A stretch of 64,000 bases of DNA. Origin: Plenodomus lindquistii. Lineage: Eukaryota > Ascomycota > Dothideomycetes > Pleosporales > Leptosphaeriaceae. Of the stretch, positions 43,481 to 54,421 are shown one piece after another. The notes below the pieces were generated by a model that was not told the DNA's origin, did not search any database, and saw only the letters and a list, made by a program, of their open reading frames with translations. Position numbers and translations under genes: made by a program. Location of the stretch: positions 3,596,001-3,660,000 of the forward strand of contig JANUWI010000001.1 in the NCBI GenBank assembly GCA_025504975.1, read 5' to 3'. Every line of letters starts with the position of its first letter. Within the stretch, counting starts at the first letter, position 1.

Positions 43481-44976
43481 ACGACTTCCGCTACGTGCAG
43501 TTGAAAGACACAACCAAAATCGTTAAACAGTACCCAATGGCTTATCGCAATTCGTATGGGGTTGAGATGGATGCGCTGGATTATTCGAACTGCACTCTAT
43601 GGTCTTGGCTGTCGGATTTTGTTGCGCAACCAGATTGGTCATACCGATACTACCATTCCGTCGAAAACGAGCGATTCAACTCGCGTATCTACAATGCCAT
43701 GTGGGACTATCTTGCTAACTCTCTACATCATATTCGGCGCAACGAGACCTACAATTGGGCTCGAAATGTGACGCAAGAGTGGTGCAACGATCCAGATTAT
43801 ATTCGCCAGGAATTACACGGATGGGCTGCCTTTGGCATTCGTCATTTCGAAGCTGGCGGGACGTGCTTACACAAAGCATGTCGTCTGATAGGGTGGAAAG
43901 GCAACCCAGACGTAGCGGGACTTGGGGTAGGTTTATCCAAACGCGTTATGGACATTATGTCGCAAAATGCGACGCCGCAGAATTGCGGCGTAACTACAGC
44001 TTTTTTATCACACATTACGCTAAATCTTTAGATGCTCGTCACATATGTCGCACAAGCCATTCTGACAACCTTTTACCTGATGGCTTTGGTCGCACCTCGC
44101 TTGATCAAAATTCAGAAGCCTCTCGAAAATAGCGGTCTTATTTCCAGGACTTTGTCGGCAGTACAGCATTCCACTCCAGCTTTTCTAGGGGGGTCCTTTG
44201 TCTTCTGTATCGCAATGCTGTGCGCAGCCCTAATCAGGGTGACTGCACGCGTCGAAAGAGAATTCTTCACGTCTTCAATGTTGGCGTTATCACTACTGAT
44301 GGCGTTCTCCTCGGTGCTCTCGACCCTCGTCTTGCAACTCGTTGCATCGGATTTTCTTCGCCGCAGTCGTGGGAGGTTCCTGCTATGGGGAATCATCGCA
44401 GCGCTTTTGATTTCTATCTTGGGTTGTGAGCTCGGCTATTGGGGGAGAGCTGTGAAACAACTTCAGAGTGCAAGGGAAGACGCAAGTGAACTTCAGCTCT
44501 GGGATCTGAATTGCATGGGATGGAATAAGGTGCTTGCTATGCTCTACTTTGCAGTGGCCCTTCAATGCACGCTCATCCTGGGCATCGGATGTCATCTAAT
44601 CTTCAAGGCTCTAATCGGTTGGAAACTCCTATCGAGAGACTCGCGGCTTGTGCGCGGTTTACGAAAGCTAAGATGGATAGTGCTTTGTCTCGCCTTCTGC
44701 GCCATGTGGCTTTGCCTCGGATGGTTCATTTACTTCCAGGCACGTTCAGCAGATCTCAGCGGCGAAGAGAATAGGGATAACGAGTGGTCCTTTGGGCAGA
44801 TACTGGCTCTTGCCACTTGGACGCCAATTCTGGTCGAATTCGCGTACGTGTGGTATCAAAAGCCAGTGGAGGCGCTCAATGGACGGTTGATCGATCCCTT
44901 CGAGGTCGTTGAGGTATCAAGGGCGACATCCGCTTTCGAGCTACATCGGTCGAATTCTGGGTATCAAGAAGTGTGA
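43481..44976 (+). CDS. Fungal multi-pass membrane protein of unknown function (5' end unresolved)
   Basis: Exons 43481-43926 and 44032-44976 encode at least 463 aa. The upstream exon begins after an acceptor CTGCAG at 43480 with 'DDFRYVQLKDTTKIVKQYP'. Its start codon must lie in an earlier exon I could not place. The 5' part is an extracellular-looking domain with four or five Cys and several N-glycosylation sites ('SNCTLW', 'RNETYNW', 'VTQEWC'). 'GNPDVAGLG' joins across the intron to 'MLVTYVAQAILTTFYL', the first membrane helix, followed by about six more helices. This arrangement is known from a Pezizomycotina-specific family without assigned function. The intron is 105 bp, twice the local norm, and hairpin-rich. 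Confidence 0.75.
43959..43991. repeat. Two perfect stem-loops inside an intron
   Basis: GTCGCA-AAA-TGCGAC (43959-43973) abuts and overlaps by two bases ACGCCGCA-GAAT-TGCGGCGT (43972-43991), with stems of 6 and 8 bp and short loops. Both lie in the 105-bp intron 43927-44031. Strong intronic secondary structure is a trait of introner-like elements in Dothideomycetes. Whether this is one is inference. Confidence 0.7.
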
Positions 44977-45463
44977 AACTCAGTCGGATCTACGGATCAA
45001 GCCCATGCCAGATCTTTAGGCATGTCCGTCACGATGCTACAAACTTATCCCTCGGGCTGAGTGGGGAAGTACACTTGTTGCGGTCATTGGATCAAGCAGT
45101 GGCAACGGTCTCGATACGAATCATGCAGGTGCTCGTCCGCTGGCTCTTTACGTTACTGCTTCTAATACGCGTTCAATATTCCCCCTTGGCATCATCCTCA
45201 ACGAATACCTTCTTCCTCAGGTCTTCACATCATAGAACGGCTGCAATTTGATATTTAAAGCATGAAAATTCCCAAACAATGGTGCTGGGAGCGGAAACAT
45301 ACGGGCGGCGGCCGAGCGAAGAAATAACATCATCCAACTCGGGCGATCGCACAACCACCTATGCCATCCAACAATCGCCGGAGAACCAAGTTGTCTAGGA
45401 AAATCAGAGCCCTTGATTGGCAGGCTCGATCACGATCACGAAGCGATTTCGTCATGTTTGACA
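44977..45463. other. Convergent 3' intergenic spacer
   Basis: Lies between the membrane-protein gene (plus) and the CorA-like pseudogene (minus). No feature seen. Confidence 0.5.
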
Positions 45464-46954
45464 CTACGCCGTAACAGAGTTCATCAGGCCCCCATCAGCC
45501 ATCTCATTCTCCTCGATCTCCAATTTCCTGTCCCAACGATAGAAAACGGTCAACACTACCACGTTGATGGGTACAGCGATAGTAAAGAATACCCATACGT
45601 TCAGACTGGCGCCATCAAAGTATGGCCGCTCCTGCTGCCCATTGAAAAGTTCATGCCGAAGAACGAGGAGACAAAGGTGGCGGGTAAGAAGCCCATGGTC
45701 ACCCAGGCAATACCGCGCATTGTCCGACTATCTCGACGTGTCTCGCGCGCAATGCTCAAGCTTTCTTCGATAAGCTTATCGTTCGCCTGTCGTGCTCGCT
45801 CCGCATCTCTGGCCAACTGCAGGGTCTGCTCTGTCATACGACTACTCTTCATCGCCAAATCAACGTTCATTCCTTGGAACTGAGCGTTTTTCTGCTGCTG
45901 TAGCAGTGCAGCGGCATCCTTCACTCGTTCTTTCCCGGCTTTAATGCGGGCGCTCAATCGATCCACAGCCAAATCAGGCTTGCTCATCAGAGCGGCCGAC
46001 AGGTCTGAGGCGTCGTCATTGAGGTACGAGCTTAGCGACAGTACTTTATACCATCCCAAGCAGGCAGAATTGAAGTCAGCTCCTTTTTCGAGATTCTGAA
46101 GATCTTCAGCACACGTGGTCAGTATGCGATCCGATCCATAAAACTCGTCGTTCATCCATGTTTCAGGCTTCGTACGTGCTTCTAGCATTTTATTCTCGGC
46201 AAAAATAACTTGATCTTGTATTGCAGTGGCACACTGACGATACCACTGCGATTGAGCAATGATCAAGCCGTATAAGAGCTGTAAGGTAATCAATTGATAT
46301 TGCTCCATTTCTTGCTTCATGCGGTTTGACTGCTCGGGACGAAACGTGCTCCAGCTCGTCTCAAGACTCCTGGAGCGGTAGTTTAGAATCTTAGCTAGGG
46401 TCCATTCGCTGTTGTCGTACATATAGATGCCTTGGTAAGCATATGATCGGCCGTGCTCAAAGAAAGGGATTGTCCGATCAAGAAAGCCAGGGCTTAGCAG
46501 GCGCAGGAAGACGTAGGTCCGTGAGTCCCTGGTGGGGTCTCCAGCGTAATTGGACCTTGATTCCAAGAGCCCTCAAGTAGGCCGGGCGATAGGTAGTTCG
46601 GATTTTCCGGGTTACGAGTCAAGCAGATGCCCCAGCTCAGACGTTCAAGCATTGATTGCTTGAGATTCAAAGCGTTGGAATGCTCGGGTCGATTGAGAAT
46701 GAGAAGGTAAAGGCACCACGGAGTAATACGATGCATTCTGGAATTTGCTCGATTTCGTATGTTTGACTTGCAAGATATTCGTGTCGACACGAGATCTCCT
46801 GGGAAGCAGGGAAGAGATCGGTGATGTTGTAGTCATCAGCCATGTATTCTAAGCTGACCGATGCAGTGCGTGGGTCAAGAATGGACTCGATCGAAAGCTT
46901 TAATCCCCCCGCCCGGCTGCCAATCCACTCTGGGTCTATCATCGTACCACCCAT
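45464..46954 (-). pseudogene. CorA-like Mg2+ transporter-type protein, broken by three apparent one-base shifts
   Basis: Read from 46954 on the minus strand, three frames must be joined. Frame one starts MGGTMIDPEWIGSRAG and runs to 'YEIEQIPECI'. Near 46728 it passes to a frame with 'TPWCLYLLILNRPEHSN' and 'KQSMLERLSWGICLT'. Near 46565 it passes to 'NYAGDPTRDSRTYVFLRLL', then a long helical coiled region ending 'MRGIAWVTMGFLPATFVSSF' and 'FGMNF', the first CorA-type membrane helix and its GMN motif. At the A-run 45645-45648 one base is missing. The original frame continues with 'SLNVWVFFTIAVPINVVV', the second helix, and stops at 45464. Each shift behaves as a single-base loss. The family would mediate divalent cation transport or serve as a fungal membrane sensor. 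Confidence 0.75.
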
Positions 46955-47936
46955 GCTGCTTCAAGCTCAATAAAGAATAGAGAGATACGCTTGGCGGAAT
47001 GTCGGTCTAGCAATTGAGAGAAGGAACCATCGCGCCTGGCTTGGGCTGACTTTAAATACTCCCCTCAGCTGCCAAGCCAGTCGTCACACCTGCAGCTTTC
47101 CTGCTTCCGCGGACGACATGGGTGTGACAAGGCTGAGGCCAGAACAAGATTTGGCACAAACGATCGATGGCAAGTTTCCTGCATGCTGGTACTCGTATGT
47201 TGCTCCTTCAATCAAATTTTTGTGGATAATTGGCTGCCTCGTTCATAGGCCAGATTGCCCGTATTTTAGATTTCGATGACAGTAACACTAGTCTCATTAT
47301 CTCTTAGTCTCATGCTCTTATTCCTCGCGTTGGGTGATTGATTATGCTCACTTTCAGGTGCCTGTACTGACTGAAAGAGCAACATACGAGAATAAGAATG
47401 GAGCAGTGAACACAAACGCCCAAATAGTCCGGAGCGTCGTCCTATCAGCCCGAGTCCAGCACGGGACGACTCCCAATCCTGCTTCATTGGACACTTAGCG
47501 ACCGACTAAGGGAATCGGTTTCTCTGAAGCGAACCCCTCGTGCGGCGAACCTGGGTATCCGAACGCACACTGCACTACGTTCCCCAAGGACAAGTTTGAT
47601 CGTGTTGCACATAAGCTAAGCCACACTCAAGATCCATTCCAATTCGCTTGGATCGATCGACGAGGCGGAATTGCTCGATGATCTACAGCACGCTTTTGAA
47701 ATATGTCGCGATATTAGATCTGATTGAAACAAGCTCGCCGGTTGGAATATCGCGATGGACGTGAGGATCCAGACGATCGGCCATCGTCAGCTAGTGTTTG
47801 CGAACAAACATAGCGGCCACGATACTGCTCGATAGATAAAGAAGGGAAGTCAGTTTGAACTTGGCGCACACTAATTATCATTTCTCTGAGGTCGTTCAGG
47901 TCTTATCTTTCCAAAGGAGTGATAAGAATTTCCATT
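46955..47936. other. Intergenic between two pseudogenes
   Basis: No coding content, repeat or element ends recognised. Confidence 0.45.
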
Positions 47937-49583
47937 TCATGAATCTTGAAATGGCCAAACCTGCTCCCACTGCATTCGCTCCTCTAGCGTTTGAGCTACT
48001 GTGTTCAAGAACTTTTCCTTCACATCTCGCAATCTCTCAGACACTATACTGTACTCGTCTGGTGGTACAGCCCCATCCCAGTCGGTCTGCACGCCAATCT
48101 GTTCTCCCACTTGTATTTTCATTTCAATGCCTTGTGCCCATTTGTTGAACGCGCGCTCTTGCTCAGCCAGGTCCTCGTTGGAATGCGTTAGCGGGCAAGG
48201 CGTATCAGCAGCACATCTGCCAACATCTTCGACAACCAGAGCCCATTTTCCCTTCTCACAGAGCTCAGAGATTAGACTTTGGACATACGGCTCACCATCT
48301 GTGTACGTCGAACCGATTAGATTCATGATGGAACAGGGTATCGTGTTCTGATAGCGCAGCACTCGTAGCACATCTGGCGCTGCTTGGAATACCGAGATCT
48401 TGAATAAGTTCCAAAGAGATTGAGCCAGGTGCAAATCGCGTGCACTTTTCTTGGCTGAAGGTTCAAGCTCCGCAACATTGTCGGGCAGTTCTGGTATCTC
48501 ACACTCACCAAGCTTCGGTCCATCATAATTAAGAAAGGCCGGAATCTGCACATTCATGAATGCCAGGAGTAGCTAGACGGATTGCCAATCAATAATACCA
48601 GTGATCTCCGTGGGGCAGTCGTGGTTGACAGAATATTCTCAAGGTGCAGATCAGTGTGCCAGAAGACGGAGGCAGTATAACCTTCGTCCCTGGGCAGAAT
48701 AAAAGGCATTATACGACTGAAATCCTCAATGACTTTCTTCTTCCGTGTTTTGGAAGGTTCAAATCCGCCAGGCCCACTGTAGATGCCTTGCTGTCGGTCC
48801 CGTGGAAAGTCGGCAAATGTGTCCAAACAGGCAGCTTCCCCTTTCAGTATGGCGGCGAGTACTTCTTCGGTCGATTTTCCTGAGGAGGAAAACATTGTCA
48901 GTCTATGCAACCTAACAAAAGTTTGGAAGATCTCACAAGGGCCGCGAGACACATCTACCTCTTCTCTCTTGTTGTCGAACCAGGAATGGCCAGTAGCTGG
49001 TCCCTGACTGAAGGTATCATCAACTTTCGTGCCTTTGATTTCCGGGATGTCTTTCGAGTAGTAGACTGAGCCATAATAGGGAAACCGGGCCTGCGACAAT
49101 CTTGCTGAGAATGTTGCCATCTGGATAACTATTTTGACTTTATCCCTGCCTGACAACCGGTCCCATACACGTGCCAGTTCGATCCCTGGGCTCTTCTCCA
49201 CGATGATGTACTCGGCTCCAACGGTGTTGGCGTTCGCTTTGGTGCTATACGATAAGACTTTGGGGACTGGTATTTGCAGACGAGATCTAATCTAAACTGC
49301 AGTTTAGTCTTGACAAACTTGTCTCAAACTTCCGCCCGCCTGCACAACATACAAAATCCATAGTGGCGACCTCAGAAGCAGTAGTGTAGAATGGGAAGCT
49401 TGCATTCGGTGAAGTTGCCTTCTGGTAGCTTTGTAACTTCAACACAGACTGCATCGTGACCTGCGGTATTTTCTGCGACTCGAACAAGTGCTTCTACATC
49501 AAACTTCAGGTAGCGGCGCTTGAGCTGATTCTGCTCGTTCCAGAGCCAACGTTGACTTTGATAGCTGAATAGGTTCTCCTTTA
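47937..49583 (-). pseudogene. APH-fold kinase-like protein (AIM9-related), multiply broken
   Basis: On the minus strand the sequence begins 'QRWLWNEQNQLKRRYLKFDV', 'ALVRVAENTAGHDAV' and 'VTKLPEGNF'. About 20 residues of the ATP lobe, where the Lys strand should be, are missing, with a frame change near 49410. It resumes at 'FYTTASEVATMDF'. After an intron (49292-49352) it continues 'QIPVPKVLSYSTKANANTVG' and 'AEYIIVEKSPGIELARVWDR', and keeps the phosphotransferase motif 'FWHTDLHLENIL'. Near 48620 one base is missing before 'EITGIIDWQSV', the metal-binding DxW segment. A TAG then follows at 48573-48575. The rest reads cleanly from 'MNVQIPAFLNYDGPKLG' to 47937. These proteins resemble aminoglycoside/choline kinases; the fungal substrate is unknown. 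The first exon was not found. Confidence 0.82.
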
Positions 49584-50950
49584 ACAGATTGACTTGAGTC
49601 TTGTTAGCGGTTTACGATCCTACTTCAAGGATGAAGCCTACATCGTGTCCCGATCTTCGAAGGGCCTTGCTCGATGGCACGACTCACAGCTTGGCCACAC
49701 GAACTTGCCTGACGTATGCGCATAAGTCAAGACAGATGAGCTGCCATACGATGCAGCGATTGCGCCATGGTGATCATGCCCGTTGTTGTGAAGGCCACCA
49801 CAGCCTGATCGGTGTTCGAGAAACGCCCCCAGGTTGTTCTGGGTCGAGATCTCACGCGGAAAGCATTTCAATGATCATATTACTGTGGTTGGTTGGTGGA
49901 TTGTGAGCAGTGAGATGAAAATGGTGATCGAATGTTGGCGTGCAGGAAAAGGCCGTGAAAGGGAGTGGGAGGGCTCCTGTCATGGGGTGAACGCTAGCGC
50001 AACGCTAACCACCTGCTGCTCAGACAGTCAACACCGAATCTCGAGGCTCAAACTCCATCATCACATCAGCAGCCACTACAGTAATGACGCGCTCAGATCG
50101 GGCATACAGGCAGATGAGATTCGGAGTTGCCACGCTCCACGCAAGCGTTGACACTTGGTCACTGGACGCGGCTTCACCCTGAACATCTTCCGGCTACCAC
50201 GAGATGCAGTGAAGTCGTTCCTGCAGCGTAATCTTGACATCTGAGTCGACAGCAAACGGTCAGACTCACATCACAGCCCTGACTTTAGGACTCACGTGGA
50301 AGATTTGGAGCCGCACTTGGTGGAACAAAGCTCCTGCATTGGCGCTTACTCGAACTCGCACCAAGTCCGGGGTGTGCTACACAGGCGCAACGCGCAGTTC
50401 TAGAAGTCGAATTTGACCGTTACTAGTGGCTCAATCTTTTTGCTCAATCCGCAAAGTATAATTTGCTTTTCTTTGCGGCCGTCAATCTGACCCCGATGAA
50501 CCCCACGATGTTTCGAAACGCGCCCTCCTCACCGCTGGGCCAACACCGCCGTCTTCAGCCCGATCTCCGGACATCTTACCGTTTGTATAAGACCGGACTC
50601 TGGCCAGTAGATGGTACGCCTAAGTGGAGACTGCAGTATTCTTTCTTGAGCATCAGGCACACCATGTCACCTGCAGCCCTGCCTCAATTTCTTTGACCGT
50701 TTGTTACACACGATCTTACTTCACCCAGGGTTTCTTCATTCACAAGTCATCAGACACCGCCAGAGGCGTTTGCAGAACTTCCATCTCTAGATAAGCAGTT
50801 TCTCCAGCCACTCCTTCTTCCCTTTGACCTAAACCTCGTTCCTTCGAATCCTTCCCTCCAAAGTCAAGACTTTTGGTTTCGATTCACACCGCTCATCAGT
50901 TCTGTTATTTCTTTCCAAACCTTCCCAAATTGCAGGTCAGATTGTACATC
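49584..50950. other. Intergenic, no gene recognised
   Basis: Divergent flank between the kinase-like pseudogene and the DUF1996-WSC gene. Open frames are short and unconvincing. The last 150 bp is pyrimidine-rich and probably forms the leader of the next gene. Confidence 0.45.
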
Positions 50951-52465
50951 ATGCTGCCCAACACTCTTCTCTCCACTCTCGGCCTCATCGCCACTGCCAA
51001 TGCCTTCTTCCGTATGTCCTGCCCAGGTCGCATCGTGCGCGAACGCCTCGATCCCGTCGTAGCCCCCGGCGCCATATCCTCGCACGTCCACACTATCTCC
51101 GGTGGCTCAGGCTTCTCCGCCAACATGACCTACGAAGACGCCCGCGCTTCAAAGTGTTCTTCATGTGAGATCAAGGTATACCTCGTTCCCCCTCACGCTG
51201 TTCTAGACCAACAACCAACAACCACACAGGAAGACAAATCAAACTACTGGACCCCAACCCTTTACGCCCGCCTCAGAAACAACAGCTTCACCCCCGTCCC
51301 CGTCGCCGGCGACCACTCCGACACAAACGGCGGAATGACAGTATACTACCTGCAACGCCCCGCCAACACCACAGACACCCTCACCGCCTTCCCCCCCGGT
51401 TTCCGCATGCTCGCCGGCGACCCCTCCAAACGCTCTTTAACCAACGACCAAGCCTCCCACGCCATCAGCTTCGCTTGTCTCGGCCACCCCGGCCCAGAAA
51501 CAAACAACATCCCGCCTTACCCCTGCCCCAATGGTCTGAGAGCACAAGTCTTCTTCCCTAGCTGTTGGAACGGCCGAGATCTCGATACTCGGGATCATAA
51601 AAGCCATATGCGGTATCCAGTTAGCCACACATACGATTCCGGTCCTTGTCCTGCAGACTTTCCCGTCCACTTCATCAGTCTATTCTACGAAGTGCTATAC
51701 GACACTGCACGCTTCGCAGACGAATGGGATGGCGATCAACATCCCTTTGTTTTTAGCAATGGGGATCCAACGGGGTATGGGTTCCATGGCGACTTTGTAA
51801 ATGGCTGGGATGAAGCCGTGTTGCAGGACGCGATCGATACGTGTGATGATTCCTCTGGTGCGGTGGAGAAGTGTGCGGCGGTGAGCATGTATACGCCTAC
51901 GCAGTGCAATGCGTGTAAGATTCCTGTGACTGTGCGGGAGGACACGGGAGGTGTGTTGGAGGAGTTACCCGGGTGTAATCCCGTCACGCCGGGCCCGGAT
52001 CCAGCCCCCAAGCCTATTTGCAATGATGGTGTTACGCTTGGGTCGTGGGGAAGAAATCACGTCGATTTTACCAGCAAGGGCTGGGCGTATGTGGGCTGTG
52101 GGACCGACGACGTGGGCAATCGTGCGTTTTCGAATCCGAATGCCTGGACATACAGCAGCAACATGAGCGTGGAGACGTGCATCGCGCACTGCACGGATAC
52201 TGTCTCCTCGCCACAGTTTACCTACGCTGCGCTGGAAAATGGGAATGAGTGTTTTTGCGGGACGGAGCTGAGAGATGAGAATGCGCCTGTGCCCGGGATC
52301 ATGGGGTCGTGTACGAGTAGGTGTGCGGGCGATCAGAGTCAAGTTTGTGGTGGGGCGGGGGCAATGAGCGTGTATAGGAAGTGTGAGGCGGGTGGGGGTT
52401 GTGTTGATAATGAGGATGGAGGGAGGGCTGAGAAGAGGGGAGCTGGTAGAGAGGGGAGGGCGTGA
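50951..52465 (+). CDS. DUF1996 - WSC domain secreted protein
   Basis: ATG 50951 opens a signal peptide (MLPNTLLSTLGLIATANA) followed directly by 'FFRMSCPGRIVRERLDPVV', the conserved start of DUF1996. The domain continues with 'GAISSHVHTISGGSGF', 'DKSNYWTPTLYARLRN' and 'FPSCWNGRDLDTRDHKSHM', to about residue 340. A Pro-rich linker leads to one WSC domain ('GWAYVGCGTDD' to 'SQVCGGAGAMSVYRKC'), a Cys-rich carbohydrate-binding module. A 54-nt segment, 51176-51229 (GTATAC...ACACAG), is probably an intron. Removing it joins 'CSSCEIK' to 'EDKSNYW', as in relatives. Because it is a multiple of three without stops, both forms are readable (504 or 486 aa). It is extracellular or wall-bound; enzymatic role is unknown. 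Confidence 0.88.
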   Translation: MLPNTLLSTLGLIATANAFFRMSCPGRIVRERLDPVVAPGAISSHVHTISGGSGFSANMTYEDARASKCSSCEIKVYLVPPHAVLDQQPTTTQEDKSNYWTPTLYARLRNNSFTPVPVAGDHSDTNGGMTVYYLQRPANTTDTLTAFPPGFRMLAGDPSKRSLTNDQASHAISFACLGHPGPETNNIPPYPCPNGLRAQVFFPSCWNGRDLDTRDHKSHMRYPVSHTYDSGPCPADFPVHFISLFYEVLYDTARFADEWDGDQHPFVFSNGDPTGYGFHGDFVNGWDEAVLQDAIDTCDDSSGAVEKCAAVSMYTPTQCNACKIPVTVREDTGGVLEELPGCNPVTPGPDPAPKPICNDGVTLGSWGRNHVDFTSKGWAYVGCGTDDVGNRAFSNPNAWTYSSNMSVETCIAHCTDTVSSPQFTYAALENGNECFCGTELRDENAPVPGIMGSCTSRCAGDQSQVCGGAGAMSVYRKCEAGGGCVDNEDGGRAEKRGAGREGRA

Positions 52466-53068
52466 GGGTGTTGGGACAAGACTTGCGTTGGTAGAGCGGC
52501 TTCAGCAGATTGGGAAGCATGTATGACAGGAAACATGTGGTGCTTATACTTATGTGGCTCGTGTCAGCTTTGGTGGGTACATACCTTTTGTTCTTCCAGA
52601 TACTAGAGGTCAGGGTTTGGCTTTGTAGTATATAGCTTACTGTACATCATCTACTGTGATGTCATACCCTTGCCAGTCTGCTTCTCGCTTCGGTCATTGT
52701 GGTGGCACGTTGAGCTGACAGTCCTCGCAACAGTCCAACATAGGTGAAACAGATGCATTTCGTTTCTAAGCGCAAATGAAATTGATGAGACCCTAGAATA
52801 CACGCCGTCAAATGGATCGCCAGATGCTCCTTTCAAACTCGAGCCCATTATTTACCGCCTCTGCAAACTTGCTCGCTCCTACCCCTTCTCTGCCTATCCG
52901 TCCGTGTGTGTGAAAATACAAAATGGGTAGACGTACAACATGCCGCGCATGCTCGTTTTGCCATGAGCGTCATGTGGTGATAGTATATGTCATGCGCGTG
53001 TGCCAATCTCGATCCAGAAATGTCTTGTCAAGCTGCGATCGCGTGGAAGTCGAGGCGCTTCGAGTTTT
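52466..53068. other. Convergent 3' intergenic spacer
   Basis: Between the DUF1996-WSC gene (plus) and VMA3 (minus). No feature seen. Confidence 0.5.
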
Positions 53069-53992
53069 CTAGCACTTGGCCTCGCCAGCCTTGGAGTTCA
53101 TGAGCAGGGCGACAATGAGACCGTAAAGACCTGGATGTGATTAGTACAGCGCTGAACCAAAGAAGACCTGTCTTGACGCACCCAAGACTTCGGCGAAAAT
53201 GAGAATGAGAATCATTCCGACGAACAGCCTGGGCTGTTGGGCGGTTCCTCGTACACCAGCATCACCGACAATACCGATGGCGAAACCAGCGGCCATACCG
53301 GAGAGACCGACGGCGAGACCGGCACCGAGTTGGATGAAGTTTGCGAACAAGGAGGACTCCTGGCTCAGTCCGTTGGAGATGAGGACGGACACGACGAGAC
53401 CGTAGATACCAATGATACCAGCCATGACGACTGGGATGATGTCTGAATAGCGTGTTAGCTGCGTCACGTGGAATAGGAAGGCCAGGACCATGGCATAAGC
53501 CAGCATTGCAGGAAGAACGTACTCTTGACGATCAAGTCCGGGCGGAGGACACCCATGGCCGAAACACCAACACCGGCCTTGGCGGTACCGTAGGCGGCAC
53601 CGAAGCAGGCAAAGACGATGGCGGACGTGCAGCCCATGGCGCCGAAGAAGGGCTAACTAATGTTAGCAAGTGACTTGGTCGTGTCGCAGATGTTGCGCTG
53701 GTCGTGTGTCGCGTGGCGACGGGGTGGGAGCTAGGCGCAACAGTGGCCATGGCAGGAGGTGACGCGCGAGTTTGACGTTGGAGGGTTCGACGACTTACGG
53801 CATACACGGGGCTGTCATGTTTGTGTTAGCTATTGTACCGCATATCAAACGATGAATGGGAGAGCTCTCTCCGTGCTGCGCAGGCCACGCGAGTTCCAGC
53901 TTATCGTGTTGATGCAGCTCAAGCTGGAGCTGCCTGGCCCCCGGCACAGCACAGGGGAGCTTTGTGGGCACTCACCAGAGTTCTGTAGGCAT
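53069..53992 (-). CDS. VMA3: V-type H+-ATPase V0 subunit c (proteolipid)
   Basis: Five exons on the minus strand, 53992-53976, 53811-53799 (13 nt), 53652-53523, 53442-53182 and 53130-53069, give 160 aa, exactly the family size. The first two small exons encode 'MPTELCPVYA', which joins to 'PFFGAMGCTSAIVFACFGAA'. Four membrane helices follow. The second half has 'FIQLGAGLAVGLSGMAAGFA' and 'GIVGDAGVRGTAQQPRLF', and helix 4 has 'LILIFAEVLGLYGLIVAL', whose Glu carries the proton. It forms the rotor ring of the vacuolar ATPase that acidifies vacuole, Golgi and endosomes. The start fits Vma3 (c) better than Vma11 (c'). It is divergent from SNU13, with about 430 bp between start codons. Confidence 0.95.
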
Positions 53993-54421
53993 GTTGGCGG
54001 CGGTGAATGTAATCGACACGTGCTCTTGATGGGACTGTTGATGTCTGCTTTGATGGGCAGAGGGCGGCGATGCGGCGATTGAGGCGTTGGGAGGTCGAGG
54101 TGAGTGGTGACGATGGCTGGTTGACCGAGTTCTTGCTTGGGTTCTAGCTCCAGTCGGGCCTAGCGCTGCACGTGAGCTGCTCCAACGCCGACCTCCGCGG
54201 TCCACCCAAAAAAGTTCGCGCCAGCTCCAGCAGACCTCGAAGCCTCATCGCAGATTTACACACACCCGTACGATTTTACTCAGGCGAGCAAAGCAGTGTG
54301 CGCCTTCCTCATCACCTCTATCGCTCTGCGACAATACTGACATTCACTAGGAACCCTCCTTCGGGCGAGCTAAGCAGTGAACCTTTCGAATAAACTTTAC
54401 CGACTTCCCACACCCTCTACA
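53993..54421. promoter_or_regulatory. Shared upstream region of VMA3 and SNU13
   Basis: A 429-bp interval between two divergent housekeeping start codons, so it must hold both promoters. No TATA box stands out near either start, as expected for constitutive genes. A repeat of GGCGAGC-A-AGCAGTG lies at about 54282-54297 and 54364-54378. Confidence 0.5.

Noticed and set aside
45640..46740. Introns as an explanation for the frame changes in the CorA-like gene
   Set aside because: The segments that must be joined are separated by zero to two bases, so no intron can fit.
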